Origin: Chloroflexota bacterium
Lineage (GTDB): Bacteria; Chloroflexota; Chloroflexia; Thermomicrobiales; UBA6265
Length of the DNA: 7,372 nucleotides
Reading direction: 5' to 3'
NCBI GenBank assembly: GCA_019348515.1
Contig: JAHWJF010000169.1
Coordinates: 1 to 7,372 of the forward strand
The notes under the pieces were generated by a model. The model was given only the letters and a program-made list of their open reading frames with translations, ran no database searches and was not told the origin of the DNA. Of the stretch, positions 6,049 through 7,372 are shown in pieces. Both the position numbers and the translations under genes were made by a program. Within the stretch, counting starts at the first letter, position 1, and the number at the start of each line of letters is the position of its first letter.

Positions 6049-6165
6049 GCTCCTAGCTACGACTCGAGCTCGGTAACGTGGGCAACAGAAGACCGGAACG
6101 AATAGGCCCATCAGCGCGGGCCCCAGAACACCAGCATGTGCCATCCAGCGGGCCAAACCGCACGG

Positions 6166-6197
6166 TCGACAATCCAACCACCACTACTCAGGATAAT
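6166..6197 (+). promoter_or_regulatory. Possible sigma70-type promoter of the MFS transporter
   Basis: GATAAT (6192-6197) matches the -10 consensus at five of six positions. TCGACA (6166-6171) matches the -35 consensus at five of six, but the spacer of 20 bp is longer than the usual 16-18. Transcription would start near 6204, leaving a leader of about 50 bases before the GTG at 6254. Confidence 0.25.
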
Positions 6198-6253
6198 CAC
6201 GTACAAGATACTCATCACGCGCTCTTCAATGTCCTGAAAAGGGAACTGGGATA

Positions 6254-7372
6254 GTGGCCAAGCAGGATCTGAACCACGCGGGGGCCGCGTTGCAGCGGAT
6301 TCTCGATCAATACCGCGCTGTGCTCGTGGACCGCAACATGGCGTTGCTTCTTGGTGCCGGGGTCATCTCCGAGCTTGGCGACTGGTTCAATACCGTCGCG
6401 CTCATTTCACTCGCCTATGGCTTCGGCGACGGAGCGCTGGGCGTCGGCGGCATGTTCGCGGCCCGCATGCTGATGCGCGGGTTCTTGCAAGGTCCAGCGG
6501 GGGCAATTGTCGACCGGTACGCTGGCCGCCCCTTGCTCTTTGCGAGTCAACTGGTCATGGCGGTCATCGCCGGCTCCTTCGCCCTCCTGATCGTGGTTCC
6601 CAGCTTATGGCTCCTGTATCTGCTGGTTATTCTGCTCGAGGCGACCAACTGCATCGCGCGTCCGGCGTTCATGGTTGAGCTGAAAGCCGAGGCGCCAGTG
6701 GAGCAGCGGTCCGCCGCGAACGGAGCACTGTTCGCCAGCATGACGACCGCTCAGCTCGTCGGGCCGCTCCTGGGCGCGCTTGTACTCGCTCCGTTTGGGA
6801 CCGGGGCGGTCTTCATGCTCAACGGCTTGACATTCATCGGCGTCGCCGCCGCGGTTGCCCAGTTGCAAGGCGGATTGAATGCCAAAACAACGGTCGAGAA
6901 CGCCCGTGGGAACCCCAATCCACCTGTTCCCGCCAAGCCGGAGCCAGAGACCATGGGCTACAGGTGGCTCCTGCGCCGCCAGGATCTCAGTTTGTACCTG
7001 CTGCTCTGGCTGAGTTTCACGCTTCTGGTTCAAGCCACGATCACGCTCTTCGTCGTGCGATCACTGACCCTCGGTCTTGATGAAGCTGGTGTTGGCTACT
7101 TCTATGCGGCGGTCGCCGTGGGATCAGTCGCGGGTAGTATCGCCGCGGGGGCCCATCCTCAGCTCGCGGCTTCACTCTATCCGGCAGCAGTAGCGATAGG
7201 AGTCGGCGCGATTGCCCTGGTGGTGTTTGGCGTCGCGGGGACCGTGTTGCTTTCGGTCGTGGCCCTCGTCATCGCCGGTTTCGCGACGGATTTCTGCGAG
7301 GTTGTCGGGCTCACGTACTTCCAAGAGGCGATACCGGATGCCATGTACGGGAGATTCTATTCCGTCTTTGTC
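6254..7372 (+). CDS. MFS transporter (MFS_3 / EntS-like exporter type), cut by the right window edge
   Basis: An open frame of 373 codons reaches the last base with no stop, so the C-terminus is missing. The protein is an inner-membrane major facilitator. An amphipathic start (residues 1-27) leads into TM1 (about 29-55, containing ISELGDWFN). Motif A between TM2 and TM3 reads G-P-A-G-A-I-V-D-R-Y-A-G-R (80-92). Other family features are EATNCIARPAF (129-139), NGALFASM (156) and QLVGPLLGALV (167), then a hydrophilic central loop (about 205-245) rich in Pro and Glu, and further helices up to TYFQEAIPDAMYGRFYS (354-370). Full-length relatives have roughly 400-430 residues, so about the last two helices lie outside. 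The GTG at 6254-6256 is the only reasonable start after the upstream in-frame TAA at 6194-6196; its ribosome site (AAGGGA or GGGA) is mediocre. An alternative is the ATG at residue 29, which would trim the N-terminal arm. The substrate is unknown; export of siderophores or drugs is typical of the family. Confidence 0.9.
   Translation, partial: MAKQDLNHAGAALQRILDQYRAVLVDRNMALLLGAGVISELGDWFNTVALISLAYGFGDGALGVGGMFAARMLMRGFLQGPAGAIVDRYAGRPLLFASQLVMAVIAGSFALLIVVPSLWLLYLLVILLEATNCIARPAFMVELKAEAPVEQRSAANGALFASMTTAQLVGPLLGALVLAPFGTGAVFMLNGLTFIGVAAAVAQLQGGLNAKTTVENARGNPNPPVPAKPEPETMGYRWLLRRQDLSLYLLLWLSFTLLVQATITLFVVRSLTLGLDEAGVGYFYAAVAVGSVAGSIAAGAHPQLAASLYPAAVAIGVGAIALVVFGVAGTVLLSVVALVIAGFATDFCEVVGLTYFQEAIPDAMYGRFYSVFV

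Noticed and set aside
5994..6056. Kinase promoter with TAGGAT as the -10 element on the minus strand
   Set aside because: No acceptable -35 element lies 16-18 bp upstream, and the hexamer is part of a hairpin.
6605..7033. Minus-strand frame of 142 codons inside the MFS gene
   Set aside because: It is antisense to clear transmembrane helices, with Gln/Arg-rich random-looking sequence.

Overview
The window is GC-rich with long open frames on one strand. The gene set is a CPA1 antiporter fused to a rhodanese, a secreted intradiol-dioxygenase-like protein with a Thr/Pro-rich linker, a multi-PAS histidine kinase and an MFS exporter. This would suit a soil or thermophilic bacterium of the Chloroflexota (class Thermomicrobia, Sphaerobacter-like), but that placement is an impression from protein style and not proven by any marker gene here.

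Layout. Five genes or gene remnants lie on the minus strand, read from right to left: a soluble histidine kinase with four PAS domains (3552-5993), a decayed secreted SnoaL-like protein (3090-3334), a small conserved hypothetical protein (2698-3075), a Tat-type secreted intradiol-dioxygenase-like protein (1917-2570) and a cation:proton antiporter with a C-terminal rhodanese domain (170-1756). One gene on the plus strand, an MFS transporter (6254 to beyond the right edge), is divergent from the kinase across a 260-bp spacer. Between the dioxygenase and the antiporter lies a short tandem repeat that is part of a nested inverted repeat.

Main point. The antiporter frame appears to end at a UGA (302-304) in the middle of the rhodanese active-site loop, directly after Tyr-Cys-Thr. 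Reading through that UGA gives 43 more codons that complete a normal rhodanese fold, including the terminal GGLHAW motif, and end at a TAA (170-172). In relatives this loop usually reads C-[ST]-C-P-[ND]-E, so the UGA sits where a second Cys is expected. An imperfect hairpin with a bulged G and a G-containing apical loop starts two bases after the UGA. The gene is therefore a candidate selenoprotein (Cys-Thr-Sec motif); a recent TGC/TGT to TGA nonsense change or a sequence error are the alternatives.

How the genes work together. There is no clear pathway. The antiporter (ion and pH homeostasis), the orphan sensor kinase and the exporter suggest a stress and envelope neighbourhood. The spacers of more than 100 bp and the remnant between them argue that these are mostly separate transcription units rather than one operon.
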